A stretch of DNA of 64,000 nt from Gracilimonas mengyeensis (GCF_900182705.1 NZ_FXTP01000019.1:1-64000); one strand, 5' to 3'. Shown: positions 45,167-54,834, counted from the stretch's first letter. Numbers and translations are program-made. The notes: a model not told the origin generated them from the sequence alone.

Positions 45167-46738
45167 TCAATTTTCCTGTAATATTTTTTGTGCGAACCAC
45201 TGTGGATTAAATTCACCCAGGCTGTTGGGTATACTTTCGCCACGGCTGGTGTAGCGGGCGTTTCCTCCCATTTCTTGTAAGAATGGAATGATCGGACCCC
45301 ATTGGGAAACCTCATCCAAATGGGTGATAGCCACATAGTCTGGCTGCAGCGGGTGGTGTGTGGCCGAAGAGTTTCTGAAATAGAATCGGTTCAACGCAGC
45401 ATTTACCACATAGTGTACTTCAAAAGGCGTAAGTGGCGTCAGCATCTGCCGGATTTTCCAAAAGTCCCGGAAGGCATTGTCTTGTTCCACATTTATCGAA
45501 GGCGTATCAATGAATACATGATCAAATTCTTCCCATGCTGCCATATAATCATTTACATCTTTGCCGTTCTTAATCTCAAAATAGGGCAGCTCATGATCCT
45601 CGCAGAAAGGCTTAAGAATGGTATAGTAAGCACCGTTTTCTTTTTTGTTTTGGGGATGCACGGATGCTACCGCAATTTTCTTGTCTTCCATCAGGTCGGG
45701 GTGCTGACTGAGTTTCATAATCAGGCTTGTCTTTCCGGAACCGGAGGGACCCACAAACATCATGTACTTCTGGGGCTCGTCGAAATCGTTTTTACCCAAA
45801 GCCTGGCGGATAATAGCTGCCAGCTTATTCATAAACTGTTCGGGTTGATCGTAGGGATCGATGCCCTTTTCAATGATCTGGCCAAACCAGCCGGCAATTA
45901 CGCTGGTGGTAATACCGGTATGAACCAACTGCTGAAAAGCAGGGTGGGAGGCATAATCCAGGTTTGCCGATATCAGGGCCGAATCGAGCAGGGCTTCAAG
46001 TTTATCAAAGCGTTTGTGCAAGGCTTTGACTTCCCTCTCATCATTTCGTGCAGGTAACACTGTAGTAGCCTGTCGGAATGTTTTTCGCGAGGAGTTTTCA
46101 CTTTGTTTGAAATGGGTGATGAATTTTCCATCAGCACCTTTGGGGTTGTCTTTTTGTTTTCCATTGTCAAAAACACTTTTAATAACGGGCTTCGGCTTTT
46201 TATGATCTTCTCCATCAGCCTTGCCGTTAGTTTTTGGTGGGGTTGGCGCATTGCGTACCGCTGAGCGGCTGTAGGTGGTTGCACCAGCCGCTGTTCCATT
46301 GCCATTACTCTTTGGAGCGGCATCGAAGGCTGTTCCATTATCTTGCTGGCGAAAGGAGGTACCATTGCCATTTGTACGTGCTTCAAAATGCTGTGCAAAA
46401 TCTTTCTTCTCGATTTGCTTGGCATACTGGCGCAATTTGTTGAGCTTCTCTTCACCGCCTGAGGCTTTTTTAGGAGCCTGCGCAGCGGCAGATCGTTCAA
46501 ACTTTACGCCTGCATTATCTTGTTGTTGAGCCGGAGGTTGTTTTGAGGCAGAGGCTTGTTGGCCAGACGAGGGTTTATCGCCTGATTTATTCTTTTCATC
46601 AGAAAAGATGGTGATTTTAGCCTTGCCGTTTTCATTTCCTTCGGCCGCTTCAATTACCAAAAAGTCATCGCCATACATTTGCTGGGCGCTCTTTTTGGCT
46701 GCTTCAATCGTTTTTCCAAAAATATTCTTGAGTATCAT
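45167..46738 (-). CDS. flhF: Flagellar placement protein FlhF (divergent SRP-type GTPase)
   Basis: The 523-residue protein has the FlhF start (NIFGKTIEAAKKSAQQMYG), a long Gln/Asn/Ser/Lys-rich linker (about 55-215) and a helical N domain leading to a GTPase-like domain from about 318. The P-loop GPSGSGKTSL is intact, but the other motifs deviate: no DTYR-like G2, IDTPSIN in place of DTAG(R) at G3 and ITHLDE in place of TKLDE at G4. It follows flhA with a 4-base overlap, as in the standard FlhA-FlhF-FlhG order. GTP hydrolysis may be impaired or different. Confidence 0.9.
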   Translation of the reverse strand: MILKNIFGKTIEAAKKSAQQMYGDDFLVIEAAEGNENGKAKITIFSDEKNKSGDKPSSGQQASASKQPPAQQQDNAGVKFERSAAAQAPKKASGGEEKLNKLRQYAKQIEKKDFAQHFEARTNGNGTSFRQQDNGTAFDAAPKSNGNGTAAGATTYSRSAVRNAPTPPKTNGKADGEDHKKPKPVIKSVFDNGKQKDNPKGADGKFITHFKQSENSSRKTFRQATTVLPARNDEREVKALHKRFDKLEALLDSALISANLDYASHPAFQQLVHTGITTSVIAGWFGQIIEKGIDPYDQPEQFMNKLAAIIRQALGKNDFDEPQKYMMFVGPSGSGKTSLIMKLSQHPDLMEDKKIAVASVHPQNKKENGAYYTILKPFCEDHELPYFEIKNGKDVNDYMAAWEEFDHVFIDTPSINVEQDNAFRDFWKIRQMLTPLTPFEVHYVVNAALNRFYFRNSSATHHPLQPDYVAITHLDEVSQWGPIIPFLQEMGGNARYTSRGESIPNSLGEFNPQWFAQKILQEN

Positions 46739-48885
46739 GCGGTTACGAATTCTTCAGATTGTTGAGCTGGTTGTTCAAAAGGTTCTTTAGGTGCGTCAAT
46801 CTTTTCGGATTGTTCAATGCGTAAACGGTCAAAGGTTTTGAACTGAACATCCTGGGTGATGTCGTTGTATGACAGCACATTTATATCTGGCAAGATTGGT
46901 GCCAGAAATTCGAAAAGGGTGAACCGAAGGACTGGTGAGGTCAATAAAATCGGATCAAATCCTTGTCGAATCATTTGATCAAAAATGGTAGAGGCGTTCT
47001 TGTAAATTGCTTCTACGGTGTCTGGAGTAAGCCCAAGGGTGTTGCTGTTCAGCATGCCTTGCTGGGCCTGAGAAAGCAGGTGTGATTCCAGATTTGAATC
47101 CATCATCACCACTACTACTTCGTTGTTCTCATTTACAAATTGTTTGGTAATGGTTTCCGATAAAGCAGCCCGGCAGTACTCGTTAAGTACATCGGTATTA
47201 GTGGTTTGGCCGCAATAATCGGCTAAGGTCTCGAGGATCGTATTCAGATCTTTAACCGGGATACGCTCACGCAGCAATCGCTTCAATACTTTTTGTATTT
47301 CGCCAATTTTCATACCGTCCGGGATCAGTTCTTCAACCAGGGCAGGCGACTGCTCTTTAATATTGTCAATAAGCTTTTTCACCATCTGGCGGTCCACCAG
47401 TTTGTGGGCATTTTTCTTCAGAACTTCCATCAGGTGAGTGGTAATTACCGCTCCGGCTTCGATTACAGAAAGACCATATTTTTCCGCTTGTGACTTATTT
47501 TTTCCGCTTACCCAAATAGCATCCATTCCAAATGTTGGATCTTTGGTTTCAATACCCTGGATGTCGGGCTTGAAGTCGGAAGGCAGCAGGGTAAGATGGT
47601 AGCCGGGGAGTAATTCTCCATCGCCTTGTTGGATACCTCGCATTTTAATGGTGTAGTGGTTGGCATCCAGTTGTACGTTATCGCGGATACGGATAGAAGG
47701 AATGATGATGCCCAGCTCTGACGCCATTTGTTTGCGGAGGGAAGTCATTCGCTCAAGCAAGTCTCCGCCCTGGTCGGTTTCAACCATTGGGATCAGACTG
47801 TAGCCAATTTCCAGCTCCAGCGTATCTACCAACAGGTAGTTTTCAACAGGATCATCTCCTTTGCCGGAAAGCGCCTTGGTTTCTTCGGCTTCCACTTCAT
47901 CCTGTTCTTTCTGTTCAGTTTGCAAGCCATTGTAGGCCATGTAAAGCAGCAAGCCTGCAATCAGCCAGAAAGGAATCAGGGGAAGACCGGGGAGGGTTCC
48001 CAACACAAAAATGAAGGCGGCACCAATAACAATGGTTTTAGGATTACCGAGCAACTGGGAAACCAGTTCCTGGCTAAGGTTACCTTCACTGGCCGCACGG
48101 GATACAATCATACCGGCTGCAGTAGAAATCAGCAGGGCAGGGATTTGGGATACCAGACCGTCACCAATAGTTAACAAGGTATATTTACTCGCCGCTTCGC
48201 CGATTGGCATGCCGAGCTGCATAGTACCAATAATAAGTCCGCCAATAATGTTGATGAAAGTAATCAGAAGGCCGGCAATAACATCACCACGTACAAACTT
48301 ACTGGCACCGTCCATGGCTCCATAGAAGTCGGCTTCGCGGGCAATTTCTTCCCTTTTCTTTTTGGCTTCCTGATCGGTGAGCAGGCCGGCACTCAGGTCG
48401 GCATCGATAGACATCTGCTTCCCGGGCATCGCATCCAGGGTAAAACGGGCGGCTACCTCGGCAATACGGGTAGAACCTTTGGTAATTACCACAAAGTTGA
48501 TAATCACCAATACAGCAAAGATGATAATCCCGATAACAAAGTTACCCTGTACTATAAACCCGCCAAAGGTTTCAATAATCGACCCGGCATAACCCTCACT
48601 TAAGATGAGACGGGTAGTACCCACGTTCAAAGCCAGCCTGAATAAAGTCAGGATAAGCAACATTCCGGGGAATACTGCAAACTGCAATGGTTTTAGTGCA
48701 TAGAAAGCTACCAGCAGTACAATAAGTGATAAAGAAATATTGATTGCCAGGAAAAAATCCATCAACGCCGTAGGGAACGGAATAATCATGATCAGCAGGA
48801 TCATGACGATACTGGAGGAAATAAGTACGTCCGTCTGGAAAAATGTTCCTTTTAATTTGTTGGTATCAAGTCCGCCAAAAGCCAT
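46735..48885 (-). CDS. flhA: Flagellar export gate protein FlhA
   Basis: The 716-residue export-gate subunit has about eight membrane helices in its first 330 residues, the cytoplasmic FHIPEP loop MPGKQMSIDADLSAG with DFYGAMDGASKFVRGDVIAG, and a large cytoplasmic C-terminal domain that docks export chaperones. It starts 5 bases after flhB and overlaps flhF by 4 bases (ATGA). The length is normal. Confidence 0.97.
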   Translation of the reverse strand: MAFGGLDTNKLKGTFFQTDVLISSSIVMILLIMIIPFPTALMDFFLAINISLSLIVLLVAFYALKPLQFAVFPGMLLILTLFRLALNVGTTRLILSEGYAGSIIETFGGFIVQGNFVIGIIIFAVLVIINFVVITKGSTRIAEVAARFTLDAMPGKQMSIDADLSAGLLTDQEAKKKREEIAREADFYGAMDGASKFVRGDVIAGLLITFINIIGGLIIGTMQLGMPIGEAASKYTLLTIGDGLVSQIPALLISTAAGMIVSRAASEGNLSQELVSQLLGNPKTIVIGAAFIFVLGTLPGLPLIPFWLIAGLLLYMAYNGLQTEQKEQDEVEAEETKALSGKGDDPVENYLLVDTLELEIGYSLIPMVETDQGGDLLERMTSLRKQMASELGIIIPSIRIRDNVQLDANHYTIKMRGIQQGDGELLPGYHLTLLPSDFKPDIQGIETKDPTFGMDAIWVSGKNKSQAEKYGLSVIEAGAVITTHLMEVLKKNAHKLVDRQMVKKLIDNIKEQSPALVEELIPDGMKIGEIQKVLKRLLRERIPVKDLNTILETLADYCGQTTNTDVLNEYCRAALSETITKQFVNENNEVVVVMMDSNLESHLLSQAQQGMLNSNTLGLTPDTVEAIYKNASTIFDQMIRQGFDPILLTSPVLRFTLFEFLAPILPDINVLSYNDITQDVQFKTFDRLRIEQSEKIDAPKEPFEQPAQQSEEFVTA

Positions 48886-48890
48886 TAAAC

Positions 48891-49967
48891 TTATATTTTG
48901 TGTTTGTTTTTAAGTTTGTAAACATACGCCAGGATCTCTGCTACGGCCCTGAATTGGTCTTCAGGGATAAATTCGTCTTCTTCTGCGGTAGCAAAAAGAG
49001 CACGGGCTACAGGTTTATTCTCTACAATAGGTATGCCATAATTTTTTGCGAGCTCTTTTATTCGAAGAGCTTTCAGTCTTTTTCCCTTTGCCATCACAAT
49101 AGGAGCACCATTTGTTTCGGGATCATATCGAATGGCTACGGCGTAGTGCGTAGGGTTGGCTACTACCACATCGGAATTTAATACCGCGTGGTCCAGACGT
49201 TTTTTCTGGCGAAGCTTCATCCCAAACTGACGACGCTGTCCTTTTACATGAGGATCACCTTCCATCTGCTTGTATTCGTCCTTCACTTCCTGCTTAGTCA
49301 TGCGAAGGTCTTTATGATGCTGAAATCGCTGGTAGATAGCATCGGCAATAGAAAGTACTAGCAGAGCGGCCAGAATTCGGGTTACAAACATGAGTACATA
49401 GGATCCGGTCTCGCTCATACTATAGTCAAGAGGGGAGATCATGAAAGAGACAAATTTGTCTATATCATTCTTAACGGTATAGTATCCGATTAAGACGACG
49501 ATAAAGAGTTTGATAAACCCTTTTACCAGTTCAACCAGCCCTTTGGTGGAAAAAATATTTTTTATACCGCTGGCCGGATTCATTTTGCTGGCTTTCGGAG
49601 CCATGGCCTTGACGGCAAATACGCCGCCGGTTTGAGCCAGGTTGACGATTAAAGTCACGATGACCAGTATGAGCAGTATAGGCCCAATCATTCCAATTCC
49701 TGCAAATAATGCATCATGGAGAAAGCCTATTGCATCTTCTTTATCAGTGAACCCGCCACCAGCGTCATGAAAGAAGGATTCGAATAATTTGGTAACATTA
49801 TCCGCTACCGATTCACTCATAGCTATAAACATAAGTATAGCCGTAATGAGCACCGCCACTGACGATACTTCCTTGCTGATACTTACATTCCCTTCCTTGC
49901 GCGCTTCATCCAGCTTGCGCTGCGTGGGTTCTTCTGTTTTTTCTTGATCTGAACTTTGGTCTGCCAT
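48891..49967 (-). CDS. flhB: Flagellar export switch protein FlhB
   Basis: The 358-residue protein has four membrane segments in its first 220 residues and a cytoplasmic domain with the self-cleaving NPTH site in VVVANPTHYAVAIRYD (about 268-283), which switches substrate from rod/hook to filament proteins. The lysine/glutamate-rich start (SSDQEKTEEPTQRKLDEARK) is typical. It is the first gene of the minus-strand flagellar block. Confidence 0.97.
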   Translation of the reverse strand: MADQSSDQEKTEEPTQRKLDEARKEGNVSISKEVSSVAVLITAILMFIAMSESVADNVTKLFESFFHDAGGGFTDKEDAIGFLHDALFAGIGMIGPILLILVIVTLIVNLAQTGGVFAVKAMAPKASKMNPASGIKNIFSTKGLVELVKGFIKLFIVVLIGYYTVKNDIDKFVSFMISPLDYSMSETGSYVLMFVTRILAALLVLSIADAIYQRFQHHKDLRMTKQEVKDEYKQMEGDPHVKGQRRQFGMKLRQKKRLDHAVLNSDVVVANPTHYAVAIRYDPETNGAPIVMAKGKRLKALRIKELAKNYGIPIVENKPVARALFATAEEDEFIPEDQFRAVAEILAYVYKLKNKHKI

Positions 49968-50153
49968 GCCAGGCTATATTCAAAAACGATACCATATATA
50001 GTGGAGTGCTTCCCAGCCGCTAAATAATGAGGTGACCGTAGTCTGCTTGGACAAAAAATCCATCCATGCGGAAAACATTTCCCCAAAACAGTGAAAATTT
50101 TCGGAGGAGGGAGGAAAAATTTTTTCAAGAAATATTTTTTATCCGATTGGTGA

Positions 50154-50384
50154 TTGATAGGTCAGAAACTCGGCATAAAAGGGCATATAGATACTTTAGA
50201 GGACATTCAGGTAAATAAATTAGAAGATCCATCAAGACAGAAAAAGCCCCGGAATTCCTCAAAAAAACGGAGGTCAGTGTACAATGGCATAAAAGTTGAA
50301 CTATTCGGTCGTGAAAAGAAGGGAAAGCCGTTCCACGGTGTGAATCCCCAAAATTATAAACCACTATCAGTTTTTTATGATTGA
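50154..50384 (+). CDS. Possible small basic protein upstream of flgF
   Basis: The 76-codon frame begins at TTG 50154 directly after a stop and overlaps the flgF start by 8 bases. The product is polar and basic, with the patch RQKKPRNSSKKRR and a C-terminal half VELFGREKKGKPFHGVNP that does not look random. A GTG at 50277 with GGAGG just upstream could start a 35-residue version. No family is recognised. It may instead be leader sequence; the case rests on the overlap with flgF. Confidence 0.35.
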   Translation: MIGQKLGIKGHIDTLEDIQVNKLEDPSRQKKPRNSSKKRRSVYNGIKVELFGREKKGKPFHGVNPQNYKPLSVFYD

Positions 50385-51114
50385 CCGAATATATGCTCAT
50401 ATGCAGGCCATGCAGGTGTTATCCAAATCGCAGGAAGCGACAGCAGATAATCTGGCAAACATCAATACCCCTGGTTTCAAAGGGAATAAGATGTTTTACC
50501 GCATGTTTAAAGAAAATATTGACGGCCGCGAAGTAATTAAAAGCGTGCCTATGCAACGTATCAACCTGAACCAGGGCGTGCTGGAGCCTACCGGTAATGA
50601 GTTTGACCTGGGTATTAACGGCGACGGATTTTTTATGGTAGAACAAGACGGGCAGAATATGCTGACCCGCGATGGCCGCTTTCACTTAGACCCGGATGGC
50701 TTTTTAGTGAACGGAAGTGGTGCCAAAGTGATGGGCAACTCCGGTGAGATTGATCTTTCGGACTACTTTATGGCACAGGGCGACGGCGAGATGCCTAAGC
50801 TGGAAATTGCCAAAGACGGCACCATCAGCCTGAATGACCGCCCGATTGACAAGCTGCGTATGGTAAATGTAGAAGATTCCAGCCAGCTGCAGCGCAAGGG
50901 CAGTGCCTACTTTACCGTGGAAGACGAGAGCATGCTTACGGATGATAATACCGGCACCATTATGCAAGGATATTTTGAAAAAGGAAATGTAGAGCCTCTG
51001 GCTGAGATGGTTGATATGATGCAGAACACGAAAATGTTCGAATCTCAGCAACGCGCTCTGAAAACCTCTGACGAGTTATTGTCACGGGTTAGCACACAAC
51101 TCGGAAAATATTAA
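50377..51114 (+). CDS. flgF: Flagellar proximal rod protein FlgF
   Basis: This 245-residue rod protein has the N-terminal rod-family block QATADNLANINTPGFKG (with EATADNLANI near 20-29) and the C-terminal motif EMVDMMQNTKMFESQQRALKT. The central domain has NEFDLGINGDGFFMV. It is the first assured gene of the plus-strand rod/ring/hook-junction operon, ahead of flgG by 22 bases. Confidence 0.95.
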   Translation: MIDRIYAHMQAMQVLSKSQEATADNLANINTPGFKGNKMFYRMFKENIDGREVIKSVPMQRINLNQGVLEPTGNEFDLGINGDGFFMVEQDGQNMLTRDGRFHLDPDGFLVNGSGAKVMGNSGEIDLSDYFMAQGDGEMPKLEIAKDGTISLNDRPIDKLRMVNVEDSSQLQRKGSAYFTVEDESMLTDDNTGTIMQGYFEKGNVEPLAEMVDMMQNTKMFESQQRALKTSDELLSRVSTQLGKY

Positions 51115-51136
51115 TCAACAGTAAAACCCTATACAC

Positions 51137-51931
51137 ATGTTTAGAGCACTAAGTACAGCTGCACTCGGTATGAGTGCCCAACAACGATCGGTAGATAACA
51201 TTGCCAATAACCTGGCCAACGTTGGAACCACCGGTTTCAAGAGAAGCACGATTGCTTTTCAGGATCTTTTTTATGAAAACATTGCCTCTTCAAAAATAGG
51301 GGGCTCCGTAGATAACAACTCCGGTACCGGTCCTGCTTTGCAAATCGGACACGGATCACGTGCCGTGGCAACCATTCGAAACTTTATGCAGGGTTCCGTT
51401 ACAGAAACAGGGAATGCCCTGGATGTAGCTATTACAGGTTCCGGTTTCTTCCAGGTTGAAATGCCGGACGGAAGCATTGCCTATACCCGTGATGGTAACT
51501 TTAGCCAGGATGCCACCGGTATGCTGGTGAATAACTCCGGATTGCCTCTGGCCAGCCAGATCGAAATCCCCAGTGATGCCGCTGCTATCGAAATTGGACA
51601 AGATGGAACCGTCACAGCCCTGATGGCTGGTGATAACAGTCAGGTGGAACTCGGACAAATTGAATTGGCAAAATTTGCCAACGCCGGTGGTTTGGAAGCC
51701 GTGGGGGACAACCTGTTCCGCGAAACCGAAGCTTCCGGTATGCCTTTTTATGCGGCACCCGGATCAGAAGGCTTTGGAGCCGTACGCCAGGGTTTCCTTG
51801 AGCAATCCAACGTAGATATTGTAAATGAGATGGTACGACTGATTGAAGCGCAGCGTGCCTACGAAACAAACTCGAAGATGGTACAGACCGCTGAAGATAT
51901 GATGTCTGTAACCAACTCCATTAAACGATAA
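51137..51931 (+). CDS. flgG: Flagellar distal rod protein FlgG
   Basis: The 264-residue distal rod protein starts with ALSTAALGMSAQQRSVDNIA and NNLANVGTTGFKRS and ends with the conserved SNVDIVNEMVRLIEAQRAYE and NSKMVQTAEDMM blocks. Its length matches the family. It follows flgF and precedes flgA by 11 bases. Confidence 0.96.
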   Translation: MFRALSTAALGMSAQQRSVDNIANNLANVGTTGFKRSTIAFQDLFYENIASSKIGGSVDNNSGTGPALQIGHGSRAVATIRNFMQGSVTETGNALDVAITGSGFFQVEMPDGSIAYTRDGNFSQDATGMLVNNSGLPLASQIEIPSDAAAIEIGQDGTVTALMAGDNSQVELGQIELAKFANAGGLEAVGDNLFRETEASGMPFYAAPGSEGFGAVRQGFLEQSNVDIVNEMVRLIEAQRAYETNSKMVQTAEDMMSVTNSIKR

Positions 51932-51942
51932 GCTTTGATAAA

Positions 51943-52650
51943 ATGACGAGTAGTAGCTTTCTCTTCATAGTAGTCATGTTAGTCCTCCCGGTCCAACCGG
52001 TAACGGCCACTGAGCCTGCCGGGGCCGAGGAGGTTATTGTGGACATGGCCCTTGAAGCAGTACAAGCTAAATTTGCTGATCAAAGCTTCCGTTTCCAGCT
52101 ATCGCCAAGGTGGATACCCCGTTCAGTACGGGAAATATCGCCGGCGCAAATTCAAATGGTTCAACCGGTAGGGCCTATCCAAAAATACACCAGCTTTGAG
52201 GTGGTGTATCAGGCAGGAGGTCAGCCGGATAAAACCGAGATACAGCTGGAAGTGGTTGCTGAGCAAAAATTACCTGTCTTAAGTCAAAGGGTCGTTGCTG
52301 GTCAGGCGATAAAAGCCGAGGATCTCAGCTGGGCCTGGATTCAAATTACCCTGGGCCGCGAACAGCCGGTATCTGACATGGATCAGCTACTGGGAAAAAC
52401 CTTACGTCGAACACTTAATCCCGGTCAGTACATCAATCCGGATTATTTAAGTGCCGGCTATGTGGTTGAAGCAGGCGGTACCGTAAACCTGGTTTATCAG
52501 CAAAATGGACTGCAAATAATGTTGGCATGCGAAGCCAGACAGGATGGAGCCCTGAACGACGAAATTCAAATTTACTGCAAAGAAACACGAAATAAATATC
52601 TGGGCAAGATTACAGGCCCTGGAGAAGCAGCATGGTTAAGAACGCATTAA
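51943..52650 (+). CDS. flgA: P-ring assembly chaperone FlgA
   Basis: The 235-residue periplasmic protein has a signal peptide (ending PVTATEP) and a C-terminal SAF-type domain (about 100-235) with LPVLSQRVVAGQAIKAEDLS and LRRTLNPGQYINPDYLS. FlgA helps assemble FlgI into the P ring. It overlaps flgH by 19 bases, which indicates coupling. Confidence 0.88.
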   Translation: MTSSSFLFIVVMLVLPVQPVTATEPAGAEEVIVDMALEAVQAKFADQSFRFQLSPRWIPRSVREISPAQIQMVQPVGPIQKYTSFEVVYQAGGQPDKTEIQLEVVAEQKLPVLSQRVVAGQAIKAEDLSWAWIQITLGREQPVSDMDQLLGKTLRRTLNPGQYINPDYLSAGYVVEAGGTVNLVYQQNGLQIMLACEARQDGALNDEIQIYCKETRNKYLGKITGPGEAAWLRTH

Positions 52651-53264
52651 ACAATTTATATCTAACAATACCACTTCTTATAGCAGCCATCATAATGCCT
52701 GCCCTAACAGCCGCACAATCATCACTGTATACCGATGTAAAAGCCAAGCAGATAGGAGATGTGATCACCGTGATACTGCGTGAAAGCACCTCTGGTAGCT
52801 CTACCTCAGATACCCAATTATCTACATCTGCCAATGGCGGAACGGAGGGCGCAGTAGCCAGTAATTTTCTTCCCTTCGAACCTACTTTTGGAGCTGAAGC
52901 TAATGTTAATTACGGTTCTGATCAGCGAAACCTTGCCAACCAGCGCCAGCTTTTGGAGGGTTTCATTAGTGTGCAGGTGAAAGAGGTAACTCCCAGCGGA
53001 GACTTGCTTGTGGAAGGCAACCGCCTGACCGAGGTTAACGGTGAAGTTCACGAGATGAGTTTGAGCGGTATTGTACGGCAGAACGATGTTAACAGCCAGA
53101 ATCAGGTGTTATCCTATCGTATTGCTAACGCCAATATCAGCTATCAGAAAAAGGGTGGGATAAATCCCAAAACTAAAGACCGTGGATTGCTCAAAAAAGC
53201 AGTGTTAGGCGCTGTTTCCCTGGGAATGGGAGCGGCCATCCTGCTAAGACAATTGGGTAATTAA
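52632..53264 (+). CDS. flgH: Flagellar L-ring protein FlgH without a lipobox
   Basis: The 210-residue outer-membrane ring protein has the family segment QIGDVITVILRESTSGSSTS near 40-59 and the later LLVEGNRLTEVNGE and LSGIVRQNDVNSQNQVLSYR blocks. Classical FlgH is a lipoprotein, but here the signal peptide ends TAAQSSLY and the protein contains no cysteine, so it cannot be lipidated. A hydrophobic C-terminal segment (AVLGAVSLGMGAAIL) may instead provide membrane contact. It lies between flgA and flgI as usual. Confidence 0.93.
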   Translation: MVKNALNNLYLTIPLLIAAIIMPALTAAQSSLYTDVKAKQIGDVITVILRESTSGSSTSDTQLSTSANGGTEGAVASNFLPFEPTFGAEANVNYGSDQRNLANQRQLLEGFISVQVKEVTPSGDLLVEGNRLTEVNGEVHEMSLSGIVRQNDVNSQNQVLSYRIANANISYQKKGGINPKTKDRGLLKKAVLGAVSLGMGAAILLRQLGN

Positions 53265-53276
53265 GAAGCTTTTGAA

Positions 53277-54440
53277 ATGGACATGAATCTATCAATACAC
53301 ATAAAAATGAACTGGAAACTAATACTGGCTTTTCTTGCTACTCTGCTTTTTGCCATGTCTGTAATGTCACCGGTAGCACAGGCTCAAACCAAACTATCCA
53401 ATTTGGTGGAGCTGGAAGACATGCAACGTAAAGAACTGATTGGATACGGCCTGGTTACCGGTCTGGATCGTACGGGCGACCGTTCTATGGGTACCCGCGG
53501 TTCGGCTTTTACGGTACAATCCGTGGCCAATATGTTAGAGAATTTTGGGATAACGGTAGATGCCGAACGCCTTCGCACCCGTAACGTAGCGGCAGTGATG
53601 GTTACAGCCTCCATCAGTCCCTATCATGCACCAGGAAGTGTAATTGATGTGACGGTATCGTCTTTGGGAGATGCACGAAGCTTACAGGGCGGGGTATTAC
53701 TACAAACGCCTATGTTTGATCCTGATAACGAAGAAGTATTTGTAAAAGCCCAGGGGCCGCTGATTGTTGGCGGAGCTACGGCCGAGATTACCGGAGCACG
53801 TGTAAGCCAAAACCAAACCCTGACGGCTACTATCCCCGGGGGAGGCATAGTTGAGAAGAATGAAGAATTTGAAATGGATACCCAGAAGCCACTCGGCCTG
53901 GTACTTCGCGACCCCAACTTTACCAATGCAAGAAATATCGTAGAAACCATCAACCAGACTTTTGACGAAGAACTGGCCTCGATGCACCATTCCGGGCTGG
54001 TTCGCGTGGAGTGGCCCGAAGCCTTCCAAGATCGTGGAAATATGAATGTTTTTACCAGCATCATCCTGGACCAGGAAATTGTAGTAGAAACCCCGGCAAG
54101 GGTAGTGATCAACGAGCGTACCGGGACTATTGTAGCCGGCGGTGATGTGATTATTGACGATGCCATGATTTCTCATGGAAATCTGCAGCTGAGGACTCAA
54201 ATCAGTCCGTATGTGAGTCAGCCTCCGGCCTTTAGCGGTGGCGAAACACAGGTGCTGGACGTTCCGGAAGCGGAACTAAGTGAAGAGCTGGCTCAGACTT
54301 TTGTACTGGAGCCACAAACCACGGTTCAGCAACTATCGGCATCACTGAATGCGCTGGGCATGACGCCACGGGACATCATTTCGATTTTCCAGGCACTGGA
54401 CAAATCCGGCGTTCTGCGGGCTAAGTTGATTGTAATGTAA
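53277..54440 (+). CDS. flgI: Flagellar P-ring protein FlgI
   Basis: The 387-residue periplasmic ring protein has a signal peptide (ending PVAQAQT) and the family blocks RKELIGYGLVTGLDRTGD, FTVQSVANMLENFGI and RNVAAVMVTASI. The C-terminal region with LVRVEWPEAF and the final ALDKSGVLRAKLIVM are intact. It needs FlgA for assembly, and its gene is in the same operon. An in-frame ATG at residue 11 is also possible. Confidence 0.96.
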   Translation: MDMNLSIHIKMNWKLILAFLATLLFAMSVMSPVAQAQTKLSNLVELEDMQRKELIGYGLVTGLDRTGDRSMGTRGSAFTVQSVANMLENFGITVDAERLRTRNVAAVMVTASISPYHAPGSVIDVTVSSLGDARSLQGGVLLQTPMFDPDNEEVFVKAQGPLIVGGATAEITGARVSQNQTLTATIPGGGIVEKNEEFEMDTQKPLGLVLRDPNFTNARNIVETINQTFDEELASMHHSGLVRVEWPEAFQDRGNMNVFTSIILDQEIVVETPARVVINERTGTIVAGGDVIIDDAMISHGNLQLRTQISPYVSQPPAFSGGETQVLDVPEAELSEELAQTFVLEPQTTVQQLSASLNALGMTPRDIISIFQALDKSGVLRAKLIVM

Positions 54441-54522
54441 ACGTTTTAAAACCGGCTTTATGGAGTTTGAGTATCCATCAAACCAGGAAATTTTAGAGAA
54501 GTATTAAACAAGGATAGTACCC

Positions 54523-54834
54523 ATGAATATTGATGATTCATTTTTGCAAATCGCCCGCCGGCAGGTGAGCGATCAAAACAGCCAGCAAATTAAAAAAGAG
54601 CAGGCAGCCAACGATTTTGAAGAAATATTTGCCAAGCACCTCGTAAAAGAGATGACTAAAGATTCATTTAAGATGTCCGATAATAGCGGCGTAATGGGAA
54701 GTGCAAATAACCTGTACCGCGAACATATAACTGACGCTTTGGCGAAGGAGCTCGCTGAACAACGGAAATTGGGCATGGCTGATTTGGTAACCAAATACTG
54801 GAATCAGTCAAAAGCGTCATCGAACAACCATTAA
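54523..54834 (+). CDS. flgJ: Short FlgJ-like rod-binding protein
   Basis: The 103-residue protein matches the N-terminal rod-binding half of FlgJ (ANDFEEIFAKHLVKEM near 30-45, then YREHITDALAKELAEQ near 66-81). The muramidase half found in proteobacterial FlgJ is absent, so a separate enzyme must open the cell wall. It is in the rod/ring operon. Confidence 0.85.
   Translation: MNIDDSFLQIARRQVSDQNSQQIKKEQAANDFEEIFAKHLVKEMTKDSFKMSDNSGVMGSANNLYREHITDALAKELAEQRKLGMADLVTKYWNQSKASSNNH

Noticed and set aside
45302-46057. Plus-strand 251-codon frame
   Set aside because: It is antisense to flhF and shows no recognisable protein features.
50116-50150. Sigma-28-like sequence before flgF (TCAAGAAA ... 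TCCGATTG)
   Set aside because: The spacing is 9 rather than 11 and both elements are poor.
50125-50400. Minus-strand 91-codon frame before flhB
   Set aside because: It overlaps the flgF start, has no ribosome binding site, and the translation is Cys/Leu-rich without pattern.
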